In this document: piece by piece, positions 1-6,903 of the stretch
How positions within the stretch are numbered: the stretch's first letter is position 1
Layout: each line of letters opens with the position of its first letter
Assembly (NCBI GenBank): GCA_910579285.1
Contig: CAJTTT010000051.1
Location: forward strand, 1 to 13,107
DNA length: 13,107 nt
DNA from: an uncultured Lachnospiraceae bacterium
Lineage (GTDB): Bacteria > Bacillota > Clostridia > Lachnospirales > Lachnospiraceae
Reading direction: 5' to 3'
Position numbers and translations under genes: made by a program
Notes under the pieces: model-generated
The model's input: only the letters and a program-made list of their open reading frames with translations
What the model was told of the DNA's origin: nothing
Database searches by the model: none

Positions 1-19
1 AGACATCCGGGGGATGTCT
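1..19. other. Stem-loop cut by the window edge (possible terminator of an upstream gene)
   Basis: Positions 1-8 (AGACATCC) pair perfectly with 12-19 (GGATGTCT) around a GGG loop, and GCTTT follows. The stem may continue to the left beyond the window. It could be the terminator of the preceding gene or part of the tyrS leader. The T-run is weak, so the role is uncertain. Confidence 0.4.
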
Positions 20-25
20 GCTTTG

Positions 26-79
26 CGCGGACCGAAGTGGAACGGAGACCGCGAACTCGGAATGCGAAGCATTTCGAGT
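26..79 (+). other. Two adjacent hairpins in the tyrS leader
   Basis: The first hairpin pairs CGCGG (26-30) with CCGCG (49-53) and CCG (32-34) with CGG (43-45). The second is an 11-bp stem, 55-65 with 69-79, with a GAA loop and one G-U pair. Just downstream an 11-nt segment, AAAGCGGCAGA, occurs twice (92-102 and 108-118). Clostridial tyrS genes often have a T-box leader, but I cannot find a canonical T-box core (GGTGG-ACCGCG type) here. These hairpins may instead belong to a family of intergenic repeats, because GAA-loop hairpins also occur at 4214-4224 and 13080-13098. Confidence 0.45.
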
Positions 80-142
80 CTGGTTATTCGCAAAGCGGCA
101 GAGTCAGAAAGCGGCAGAAACAGAAGAAAGGAGATCATCACA

Positions 143-1369
143 ATGGGAATTTACGAAGAATTACAGGCGAGAGGACTTCTTGCACAGCTCACAGATGCGG
201 AGGAGATCCGCGAATTGATCAACAACGGAAAGGCGACTTTCTATATCGGTTTCGATCCCACGGCTGACAGCCTGCATGTGGGACATTTCATGGCCTTATG
301 TCTGATGAAGAGATTGCAGGAGGCGGGCAATAAGCCGATCGCCCTGATCGGAGGCGGAACGGCCATGATCGGCGATCCTTCCGGGCGGACTGACATGCGG
401 TCCATGATGACGAAGGAGACCATCGAGCACAACTGCGAGTGCTTTAAGAAGCAGATGAGCCGTTTTATTGACTTTTCCGAGGGTAAGGCACTGATGGTGA
501 ACAACGCGGACTGGCTGCTTGACTTAAACTATGTGGAGTTTATCAGGGAAGTGGGCGCATGCTTTTCCGTGAACAATATGCTTCGGGCGGAATGCTACAA
601 GCAGAGGATGGAAAAGGGATTGAGTTTCCTCGAGTTTAACTATATGATCATGCAGAGCTACGATTTCCTGGAGCTTTACAAGAGATATGGCTGTAACATG
701 CAGTTTGGCGGGGACGATCAGTGGAGCAACATGCTGGGAGGTACGGATCTGATCCGCAGAAAACTTTCCAAAGATGCATACGCCATGACGATCACCCTCC
801 TTATGAACTCGGAAGGGAAAAAGATGGGCAAGACCCAGAAGGGTGCGGTATGGCTTGACCCCAACAAGACAACGCCGTTTGAGTTTTACCAGTACTGGCG
901 CAACGTGGATGACGCGGATGTACTCAAATGTCTGCGGATGCTTACCTTCCTGCCGTTAGAGAAAATTGATGAGATGGACGGCTGGGAGGGCAGCCAGCTG
1001 AATGAGGCGAAGGACATTCTGGCGTATGAGCTGACCAGTCTGGTGCACGGCGAGGAGGAGGCCGGAAAGGCCAAGGAGGCATCGAAGGCGCTCTTTGCAG
1101 GCGGCGGAAGTTCTGAGAATATGCCGACAGTGACCTTGACAGAGACGGATTACAAGGACGGCACGATAGACATTCAGGGAATTCTGGTGGCAGCCGGTCT
1201 GGCGGCATCCCGCTCGGAGGCCCGCAGGGCTGTGGAGCAGGGCGGTGTGACCGTAAAGGGCGAGAAGGTGACGGATTTAAAGACCTGCTACACGAAGGAG
1301 GATATCGCGGCTGAGGAATTTATCGTGAAGAAGGGCAAGAAGAGCTTTAAAAAGGTTGTGACAGAGTAG
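143..1369 (+). CDS. tyrS: Tyrosyl-tRNA synthetase
   Basis: A cytoplasmic class I aminoacyl-tRNA synthetase that activates tyrosine with ATP and charges tRNA-Tyr. The 408-residue product has the usual TyrS length. Visible hallmarks are the HIGH-type motif HVGH (45-48) after YIGFDPTADSLHVGH, the GGDDQWSN region near 189-196 that lines the active site, and the KMSKS-type loop as KMGKT (227-231). A C-terminal S4-like RNA-binding domain covers about 345-405 (SRSEARRAVEQGGVTVKG). The ATG at 143 is chosen because AAAGGAG lies about 8 nt upstream and the protein then starts like known TyrS proteins. The frame stays open upstream to position 14, but that stretch is hairpin-rich and does not resemble TyrS. 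Expression may depend on the structured leader; no complete T-box is seen. Confidence 0.96.
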   Translation: MGIYEELQARGLLAQLTDAEEIRELINNGKATFYIGFDPTADSLHVGHFMALCLMKRLQEAGNKPIALIGGGTAMIGDPSGRTDMRSMMTKETIEHNCECFKKQMSRFIDFSEGKALMVNNADWLLDLNYVEFIREVGACFSVNNMLRAECYKQRMEKGLSFLEFNYMIMQSYDFLELYKRYGCNMQFGGDDQWSNMLGGTDLIRRKLSKDAYAMTITLLMNSEGKKMGKTQKGAVWLDPNKTTPFEFYQYWRNVDDADVLKCLRMLTFLPLEKIDEMDGWEGSQLNEAKDILAYELTSLVHGEEEAGKAKEASKALFAGGGSSENMPTVTLTETDYKDGTIDIQGILVAAGLAASRSEARRAVEQGGVTVKGEKVTDLKTCYTKEDIAAEEFIVKKGKKSFKKVVTE

Positions 1370-1441
1370 GAAACGGCAGGATAAATAAGTAGCAATCGTT
1401 ATTAAAATGACTGTTCCTGGAAAAGAAAGGGTGAATGAGAG

Positions 1442-2425
1442 ATGGAAAAGAGAGCAAAGGGAAGAACACTCATGTCCTACGCGCCGGATATCAAGGTGGT
1501 GGACTGCACACTGCGGGACGGTGGACTGGTAAATGACTTTTATTTCACGGATGAGTTTGTCAAAGGACTGTACCGCGCCAACATTAAGGCTGGCGTGGAT
1601 TATATGGAATTTGGCTACAAGGCGTCAAAAGAGATGTTCGATGTGAATAAGTTCGGCAAGTGGAAATTCTGTGATGACAAGGACATCCGCGCCGTTGTCG
1701 GCGACAATAAAACAGATATGAAGATTGCCGTTATGGCGGACGTGGGGCGGTGTGATTTCAGAAAGGACATCTTGAATAAAAAGGACAGTCCGATCGATCT
1801 GGTGCGGGTTGCGACATACATCAATACGATTCCGGCGGCTGTCGAACTGATCGAGGACTGCACGAAGAAAGGCTATGAGACAACCGTTAATATTATGGCG
1901 ATCTCGAAAGCCAACGAGACGGATCTGGACGCGGCGCTTGATCTGCTGGGCGCAAGCAGTGTGGGGACGATCTATCTGGTGGACAGCTATGGCTCCCTGT
2001 ACCCGGAGCAGGCAAGGCGGCTTGCGGATAAGTATCTGGAGGTGGCGGCCAAGTATGGGAAAAAAGTCGGCATTCACGCGCATAACAACCAGCAGCTTGC
2101 CTTTGCCAACACGACAGAGGTGGTGATCATGGGCGTGAGCTATCTGGATGCCACGGTGAACGGCATGGGCCGCGGCTGTGGAAACTGCCCGAGTGAACTG
2201 CTTTTGGGATTCTTAAAGAATCCGAAGTACAATGTCAATCCGATTTTGCGCTTTATTGAGCGGGAGATTAATCCGCTCAGGGAATCCGGCGTGACGTGGG
2301 GATATGATGTGCCTTATCTTCTGACCGGGCTTTTGAATCAGCATCCGAAGTCGGCGATCCAGTTTATGAAGGAGAACAGAAAGGACTATTACGAGTTCTA
2401 TCTGGAACTGCTGGAGAGCTTTTAG
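1442..2425 (+). CDS. DRE-TIM metallolyase (HMGL-like aldolase, orphan)
   Basis: A 327-residue TIM-barrel enzyme of the HMG-CoA lyase / 4-hydroxy-2-oxovalerate aldolase / isopropylmalate synthase superfamily. The barrel opens with DCTLRDGG (21-28; R25 and D26 are the expected catalytic and metal-binding pair). The second metal motif is HAHNN (H212, H214), followed by GMGRGCGN (241-248), and DSYG (181-184) is a further family motif. These support divalent-metal aldol or retro-aldol chemistry. The substrate cannot be read from the sequence. No acylating aldehyde dehydrogenase (the MhpF/DmpF partner of catabolic aldolases) is adjacent, so the pathway is open. AAAGGG precedes the ATG at 1442; an in-frame ATG at 1472, with its own AAGGGA, is a credible alternative start. 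The lysozyme gene follows after 23 bp and is probably cotranscribed. Confidence 0.85.
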   Translation: MEKRAKGRTLMSYAPDIKVVDCTLRDGGLVNDFYFTDEFVKGLYRANIKAGVDYMEFGYKASKEMFDVNKFGKWKFCDDKDIRAVVGDNKTDMKIAVMADVGRCDFRKDILNKKDSPIDLVRVATYINTIPAAVELIEDCTKKGYETTVNIMAISKANETDLDAALDLLGASSVGTIYLVDSYGSLYPEQARRLADKYLEVAAKYGKKVGIHAHNNQQLAFANTTEVVIMGVSYLDATVNGMGRGCGNCPSELLLGFLKNPKYNVNPILRFIEREINPLRESGVTWGYDVPYLLTGLLNQHPKSAIQFMKENRKDYYEFYLELLESF

Positions 2426-2448
2426 TGAACATACAGGAGAGATGAGCT

Positions 2449-4146
2449 GTGAAATTGCGTGAAGATGACGATCTGGAGTTTGTGGATCTGGACGATGAGG
2501 AATACGATTTGCCAGAGGAAACAGAGGAAGATGACGACGAGCTGTTTGATGAGGAGCTTGATGAACGGACGCTTCGGTTTGTGCACAGAGTGTTGTTTCC
2601 CTCGGTCATAGGGATTGTGGTCGTGGTCGTGGTGGTGGCTGCCGTTTTTCTGTTCAGGGGAAGAGGAGAGATGGAGGATGAAGCGGTTCCTGCGGCTGCG
2701 GAATTTTCTGATTCCCAGGAGGAAGACGGGATGGAAGCTGTGCCGGAAAAAGAACAGGAGATCCCGGATGCTTCCCGGCAGGCGGCAGAGGATGCGGATG
2801 CCCCGGAAGGACAAGGAGCGGCGGACGCAGCGGGCGGAGAAACCGAGCAGGAAGAGCAGGACCCTGAGACGGAGACTATGAGTACCGAGCAGGGTACCGA
2901 GGTAGATGTGAGTCAGCTTCTTTCTTCCGAAGCGGCGGCGGAGACTGATGAGATTACATTCGGAATTGATGTGGCCAGATACCAGGGAACGATTGACTGG
3001 GCGCAGGTGGCGGCGTCCGGCGTTGAGTTTGCGATGGTGCGGGTCGGTTACCGCACGGACAAAAGCCGGGAGATCGTTGCCGACAGCAACGCAAGATACA
3101 ATATGCAGGAGGCGCAGAAAAACGGTATCAAGCTGGGTGCCTATTTCTTTTCCACTGCCGTCAACGAGGAGGAAGCGAAGGCGGAGGCGGACTGGACGGC
3201 TGATTATATTTCCCAGTACCAGATTACCTATCCCGTGGCCTTTGACTGCGAGGGGTTTGAACGAGCGGACAGCGCGCAGTACGGATTGTCTGCATCCCAG
3301 AGAACAGACATAGCCATTGCTTTTCTGAATAGAATTTATGAGAGAGGCTATACGCCTATGTTCTATTCTTCCATGCATGAGATGACGGGAGATGCGAAAT
3401 GGGAGACTTCCAGAATTGAAAAAAATTATCGGATCTGGGTATCCCAGTATCCGTCGGCGCCCTATCCACAGACGGAAAAGTCATCCTACCAGGGCGTGCA
3501 TGCCATGTGGCAGTACACAAACAGGGGAACGGTTGCGGGCATCAGCCAGCCTGTGGACGTGAATATTGCCTACTTCGGCTATGAGGAAGCGGCAAGCGCG
3601 CAGAGTGCGGAGACGCCGGAGGAAGCCAGTGCGGATGTGGAGGCGCTTATGCCGTTTACTGCGGTAGACGAGGAAGTGACGGCAAAGGACGCAACCAACC
3701 TGCGAAGCATTCCCAGCCAGGGGGACGAAAGCACGGTGCTGTATACCTTGAAAAACGGGGATACAGCGAAGCGAACAGGCGTGAGTGACAGTGGCTGGTC
3801 GAGACTGACTTATAATGGGCAGACGGTCTATGCGGTGAGCAGCTATCTGACCACAGATTTAAGTGCGCAGGCACCAAAACAGGAGAATCAGGAGGGCGCA
3901 GGCAGCGGAGACGGCCTTAAGACAAAATTTTCGGAGAGAAATGAACAGGTGACAGCAAAGATTGAGGTCAATCTGCGCCGTCTGCCAAGTGTGACCAATC
4001 CAGATGCAGCAGTGGCGGCAGTGCTGCACAACGGAGAATATGCCACCAGAACAGGAATCAACGAAGAGTATGGCTGGTCGCGGGTGGAGTATAACGGAGA
4101 GACCCTATACTGCATCAGCAGCTACCTGCGCGCAGGCAATGAGTAG
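2449..4146 (+). CDS. Membrane-anchored GH25 lysozyme-like protein with two SH3 domains
   Basis: A 565-residue predicted N-acetylmuramidase that would cleave peptidoglycan glycan strands outside the membrane. Residues 1-40 are extremely acidic (24 of 40 are D or E). A valine-rich transmembrane helix follows (about 48-69), then an E/A/Q-rich linker (about 70-165). The GH25 barrel spans about 168-378: FGIDVARYQG carries D174, FDCEG carries D266 and E268 (the D-x-E catalytic pair), and MWQYT and VDVN are typical C-terminal GH25 motifs. Two SH3b-like repeats end the protein (about 407-468 and 499-561; both have NLR...P, GWSR..YNG and SSYL). The start is GTG at 2449, 8 nt after AGGAGA; the ATG at 2442 hits a stop after six codons. 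The topology is type II with an acidic cytoplasmic tail. The last two codons and the stop lie in the arm of an inverted repeat. Confidence 0.9.
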   Translation: MKLREDDDLEFVDLDDEEYDLPEETEEDDDELFDEELDERTLRFVHRVLFPSVIGIVVVVVVVAAVFLFRGRGEMEDEAVPAAAEFSDSQEEDGMEAVPEKEQEIPDASRQAAEDADAPEGQGAADAAGGETEQEEQDPETETMSTEQGTEVDVSQLLSSEAAAETDEITFGIDVARYQGTIDWAQVAASGVEFAMVRVGYRTDKSREIVADSNARYNMQEAQKNGIKLGAYFFSTAVNEEEAKAEADWTADYISQYQITYPVAFDCEGFERADSAQYGLSASQRTDIAIAFLNRIYERGYTPMFYSSMHEMTGDAKWETSRIEKNYRIWVSQYPSAPYPQTEKSSYQGVHAMWQYTNRGTVAGISQPVDVNIAYFGYEEAASAQSAETPEEASADVEALMPFTAVDEEVTAKDATNLRSIPSQGDESTVLYTLKNGDTAKRTGVSDSGWSRLTYNGQTVYAVSSYLTTDLSAQAPKQENQEGAGSGDGLKTKFSERNEQVTAKIEVNLRRLPSVTNPDAAVAAVLHNGEYATRTGINEEYGWSRVEYNGETLYCISSYLRAGNE

Positions 4147-4268
4147 TGCGCATCCAGACAAATAGGCGGACGGGGAGCGTGCGCACCGAGCCGCCAATTT
4201 GACTGGATGAATAGGGCGAAGCCCGTGATGAGAAAAACCGCAGGTTTTTCGAATGCGCACTACTCATT
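4138..4268. repeat. 131-bp multi-hairpin element bounded by 16-bp inverted repeats
   Basis: A perfect 16-bp inverted repeat (4138-4153 with 4253-4268) encloses three further hairpins. Hairpin A pairs 4151-4169 with 4191-4209 (17 of 19 positions, two symmetric A-A mismatches). Hairpin B is GGGC-GAA-GCCC (4214-4224). Hairpin C pairs GAAAAACC with GGTTTTTC around GCA (4232-4250). The predicted fold is a cloverleaf-like multibranch structure; hairpin A and the outer stem compete for three bases. The left arm contains the stop codon of the lysozyme gene. It resembles a small non-autonomous or interspersed intergenic repeat. No transposase, no target-site duplication and no known riboswitch core is seen. 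Confidence 0.75.
4160..4214 (+). repeat. 55-bp direct repeat, copy 1
   Basis: This segment recurs 127 bp downstream at 4287-4341 with 53 of 55 bases identical; the differences are G4179/A4306 and A4210/C4337. The core is a GC-rich hairpin with arms GGCGG (4165-4169) and CCGCC (4191-4195), also pairing CGG (4171-4173) with CCG (4186-4188). This copy is embedded in the 131-bp inverted-repeat element. Confidence 0.9.
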
Positions 4269-4286
4269 TGCAGTAAATATCGAGGA

Positions 4287-4341
4287 AAATAGGCGGACGG
4301 GGAGCATGCGCACCGAGCCGCCAATTTGACTGGATGCATAG
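4287..4341 (+). repeat. 55-bp direct repeat, copy 2
   Basis: The second copy of the repeat at 4160-4214. It keeps the GC-rich hairpin core (GGCGG at 4292-4296, CCGCC at 4318-4322) but lacks the 5' CATCCAG arm and the outer 16-bp inverted repeat. It ends five bases before the AGGAGG ribosome site of the next gene, so it forms that gene's untranslated leader. Confidence 0.9.
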
Positions 4342-4358
4342 ATAGAAGGAGGAACCAC

Positions 4359-5213
4359 ATGAGAACAATGGTTGAAAACGAACAGTTCGATGAAGAACGG
4401 GCGTTATATAATTTGCAGGAAGCAGATGTGAAGAATTGTGTGTTTGCCGGCCCGGCGGACGGGGAGTCTGTTTTGAAGGAATCCAGAGATGTGCATTTGA
4501 CGGACTGTACCTTTTCTTTGAGATATCCTCTGTGGCATGTGAAAAAATTTGCGATGGAACATTCAACGATGGACGAACTGACGAGAGCGGCAATCTGGTA
4601 TGCATCGGACGGCATGATACGCAGCTCTTCTCTGGGCGGCATCAAAGCCGTCAGAGAGTGTGAACGGATTCAGATGCAGGACTGTCAGATCGTGTCGCAG
4701 GAGTTCGGATGGAAATCAGAGGACATTACGCTGAAGGATTCGGAGATCGAATCGGAATATCTGTTCTTTGACAGCAGGAACGTAAAGCTGGAACGGGTGA
4801 GCATGAAAGGAAAATATTCTTTTCAGTATATGAAGAACCTGGAGATTACAGACTGTGTGCTGGATACAAAGGACGCTTTCTGGCACAGTGAGAATGTGAC
4901 GGTCAGAAATTCCGTAGTGAAGGGGGAATATCTGGCATGGTTTTCCGATGGGCTGACCTTGATTGACTGTAAGATTATCGGAACCCAGCCGTTATGTTAC
5001 TGCAAAAATTTGAAACTGATCAACTGCACGATGGAAGATACGGACCTTTCCTTCGAGTATTCGGATGTGGACGCGGATGTAAAAGGACATGTGATTTCCA
5101 TCAAAAATCCGAAATCCGGAACCATTACAGTGGACAGTGTAGGGGAAATAATCGAGGAAACTCCCGTTATGGAATGCACAGGCAAAATTGTGATTCGTGA
5201 AAATAACGGGTGA
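4359..5213 (+). CDS. DUF3737 family protein (predicted right-handed beta-helix)
   Basis: A 284-residue protein matching my recollection of the DUF3737 family: an opening with QFDEERALYNL, then LKESRDVHLTDCTFSLRYP, AFWHSENVTV, SFEYSDVDADVKG and a PKSGTI near the end. The body is a series of short repeats of the form 'x-N-V/L-x-L-x-x-C/S-x-I/V', as expected for a pectin-lyase-like parallel beta-helix. There is no signal peptide or membrane segment, so it is probably cytoplasmic. The molecular function of the family is not known to me and no catalytic site can be assigned. The start at 4359 is supported by AGGAGG six bases upstream; an in-frame TTG at 4326 lies inside the repeat and is unlikely. 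A strong terminator follows. Confidence 0.82.
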   Translation: MRTMVENEQFDEERALYNLQEADVKNCVFAGPADGESVLKESRDVHLTDCTFSLRYPLWHVKKFAMEHSTMDELTRAAIWYASDGMIRSSSLGGIKAVRECERIQMQDCQIVSQEFGWKSEDITLKDSEIESEYLFFDSRNVKLERVSMKGKYSFQYMKNLEITDCVLDTKDAFWHSENVTVRNSVVKGEYLAWFSDGLTLIDCKIIGTQPLCYCKNLKLINCTMEDTDLSFEYSDVDADVKGHVISIKNPKSGTITVDSVGEIIEETPVMECTGKIVIRENNG

Positions 5214-5322
5214 TACAACGAAAAAAGCAAATGTTACTATGTGGAATTGCGAGTGGAGAGAAAGTGGATGTGCGGTTAACTTAACTTGACGCGTTTCAGG
5301 GAAGACGGATGAGAAAAATAGT

Positions 5323-5369
5323 AAAAAGAGCCATATATTAAAGTATATTTTAATATATGGCTCTTTTTT
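5323..5369. terminator. Bidirectional terminator between DUF3737 gene and aroC
   Basis: A perfect 20-bp stem pairs 5323-5342 with 5349-5368 around a 6-nt loop (GTATAT). The arms begin with five A and end with six T, so an intrinsic terminator can form in both directions. It sits between convergent genes and would stop both transcripts. The rest of this 165-bp gap shows nothing else recognisable. Confidence 0.9.
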
Positions 5370-5378
5370 CTTGCTGAT

Positions 5379-6479
5379 TTAATTTTTGTAGATGGTTTTC
5401 AGATGATCCATTTTTGCTCCTGCATTTACCAGAAGGGCGTCCAAAAGAGTAATGGCGGCCATGCATTCCACGACAACAACCGCCCTGGGAACGATCACGG
5501 GATCGTGTCGTCCTTTGATGGAAATACGCACGTTTTCGTTCTGTCTGTTTATGGTATCCTGGGGAGAGAAAATGGACGGCGTAGGCTTTATATGGGCGCG
5601 AAGCACGATCTGGGAACCGTCGCTGATGCCGCCGAGTATACCGCCGGCGTGGTTGGATACCTTCACGATTTTTCCGTTTTCCATGTGGAAGGGATCGTTG
5701 TTGAAGGAGCCGCTGTGTGTGGAAACCTCGATGCCGTCACCGATTTCCACAGCTTTGACTGCGCCTACGGACATGACTGCCTTTGCCAGATTGGCGTCCA
5801 GTTTTTCGAAAACGGGATCCCCCAGTCCGGCAGGTACGCCGTCGATCACGCATTCAATGACACCTCCGGCTGAGTCGTAATTACTCATGCAGTCCGCCAG
5901 ATACTTTTCGGCGCGGGCGGAGGCATCCCGGTCCGGCATGGATGTAGGGGTTTCGCGGATGGCATTCGGATCAAAAGCCGCAGGGTCAATGCTTATGGGG
6001 CCGATGGATTTGGTGTAGGCCTGAAGGCGGATGCCGAACTCAGAGAGAACTTTTGCAGCAATTGCGCCTGCAGCCACGCGTCCGATGGTCTCACGTCCGG
6101 AGGAGCGTCCGCCGCCCCGGTAGTCGCGAAAGCCGTATTTCTGGTCAAATGTGTAATCGGCGTGTCCGGGGCGGTAACAGGAAGCGATTTCTGAATAGTC
6201 CCGGGAACGCTGCGAAGTGTTACGAATAAGCAGGGAAATAGGGGTTCCCGTGGTTTTTCCTTCAAAGATGCCGGAGAGAATTTCTACGGCGTCCGCCTCT
6301 TTGCGGGGGGTGGTAATCCGGCTTTGTCCGGGTTTACGCCTGTCAAGATATAACTGAATATCGTTTTCCGTAAGCGGTAATCCGGCGGGGCATCCATCCA
6401 CAACAACGCCGAGTCCGGCGCCGTGGGATTCGCCCCAGGTAGTAATTCGATAGATAATTCCGAGTGTTGAGCCTGCCAT
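5379..6479 (-). CDS. aroC: Chorismate synthase
   Basis: Catalyses the last step of the shikimate pathway, converting 5-enolpyruvylshikimate-3-phosphate to chorismate with reduced FMN, in the cytoplasm. The 366-residue product has the normal length. Signatures are GESHGAGLG (16-24, with the conserved His19), RPGHADYT (103-110), the RGGGRSSGRET segment (121-131), MSVGAVKAVEIGDG (236-249), HAGGILGGISDG (277-288) and GRHDP (323-327). The start at 6479 (minus strand) has GAAAGGA about 8 nt upstream and gives the usual MAGSTLG...TWGESHG beginning; the open frame upstream to 6632 does not look like AroC. No other shikimate gene is adjacent. Several inverted repeats lie just upstream and could be operator sites. 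Confidence 0.97.
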   Translation of the reverse strand: MAGSTLGIIYRITTWGESHGAGLGVVVDGCPAGLPLTENDIQLYLDRRKPGQSRITTPRKEADAVEILSGIFEGKTTGTPISLLIRNTSQRSRDYSEIASCYRPGHADYTFDQKYGFRDYRGGGRSSGRETIGRVAAGAIAAKVLSEFGIRLQAYTKSIGPISIDPAAFDPNAIRETPTSMPDRDASARAEKYLADCMSNYDSAGGVIECVIDGVPAGLGDPVFEKLDANLAKAVMSVGAVKAVEIGDGIEVSTHSGSFNNDPFHMENGKIVKVSNHAGGILGGISDGSQIVLRAHIKPTPSIFSPQDTINRQNENVRISIKGRHDPVIVPRAVVVVECMAAITLLDALLVNAGAKMDHLKTIYKN

Positions 6480-6507
6480 TGTCTGATCCTTTCTCAAATA
6501 GTATGAA

Positions 6508-6541
6508 GTTTTCTGAAAACGGATTGCAGGATATCCTGCAA
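6508..6541. promoter_or_regulatory. Two adjacent palindromes upstream of aroC
   Basis: GTTTTC (6508-6513) and GAAAAC (6515-6520) form a dyad with a one-base centre. Three bases further lies TTGCAGGATATCCTGCAA (6524-6541), a perfect 18-bp palindrome. They sit 29-62 bp before the aroC start codon. They may be repressor sites or leader hairpins; no regulator can be named. Confidence 0.4.
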
Positions 6542-6567
6542 AATTAAATTGCACATGAAATATAAAA

Positions 6568-6583
6568 TGTACAATTAAGTACA
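6568..6583. promoter_or_regulatory. TGTAC-N6-GTACA dyad upstream of aroC
   Basis: TGTAC (6568-6572) and GTACA (6579-6583) are symmetric around a 6-bp AT centre, about 90 bp upstream of aroC. The geometry fits a dimeric helix-turn-helix operator. A perfect TATAAT on the minus strand lies farther out (6633-6638), but no good -35 accompanies it, so the aroC promoter is not placed with confidence. Confidence 0.3.
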
Positions 6584-6837
6584 AGAGGGAGTATTGCGCG
6601 GCTGTCTTTGTGTGCGAAAAAAAGCATAACACATTATAGGTAATAAAAAAACGCGGTTTTTCCCGTATTCAGCATATCATATTTTGTTAAAAAAGCAAGA
6701 GTGCGGGAAGGAAAAAGAGGGAAGGAAAACAGGGGCTGTAAAGGAGGAAAGAGAGGGATAGGGAGAAAAAAATCAAATCAAAGGGGAAAAGAATGAAAAA
6801 AAAGAGAGAAATATGACAGATTTACATAAAAAAGGGG

Positions 6838-6865
6838 TGTACAAATAAATTTTATGTGTTATGAT
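6838..6865 (+). promoter_or_regulatory. Promoter of the carboxypeptidase gene
   Basis: TGTACA (6838-6843), 16 bp, then TATGAT (6860-6865), preceded by TG at 6857-6858 (an extended -10). Transcription would begin near 6872, about 30 nt before the ATG at 6904. The larger aroC / carboxypeptidase gap (6480-6903) otherwise holds the dyads listed separately and a purine-rich tract at about 6690-6815. No gene was seen in it. Confidence 0.55.
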
Positions 6866-6903
6866 ATAGAACAGAATGCAGATAGACAGGGTTTGGGGAT
6901 TGC

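Noticed and set aside
26..54. Possible T-box core before tyrS
   Set aside because: A GTGG...ACCGCG pattern is present but interrupted by several extra bases, so the conserved bulge is not formed.
14..142. N-terminal extension of tyrS from an upstream ATG
   Set aside because: The stretch is made of hairpins and repeats, and a good ribosome site precedes the ATG at 143 with the family-like start.
2442..2462. ATG at 2442 as the lysozyme start
   Set aside because: That frame stops after six codons; GTG at 2449 opens the lysozyme frame with correct spacing to AGGAGA.
2422..3378. Long open frame on the minus strand (318 codons) opposite the lysozyme gene
   Set aside because: It is the antisense shadow of a well-supported GH25 gene; the translation is basic and low in domain-like pattern, and it has no ribosome site.
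4138..4268. Known riboswitch or tRNA-like gene
   Set aside because: The multibranch fold is suggestive, but no known riboswitch core, anticodon arm or T-loop sequence is recognisable.
4138..4341. CRISPR array
   Set aside because: Only two copies of a 55-bp repeat, 127 bp apart, with internal hairpins and no regular spacer series or cas genes.
4115..4645. Minus-strand ORF across the repeat element and the DUF3737 start
   Set aside because: It runs through the inverted repeats and antisense to a well-supported gene, with no ribosome site or recognisable domain.
6793..6816. Mini-ORF (7 codons) after AAAGGGGAAAAGA
   Set aside because: Very short, in a purine-rich tract where such patterns arise by chance, and upstream of the predicted transcript start.
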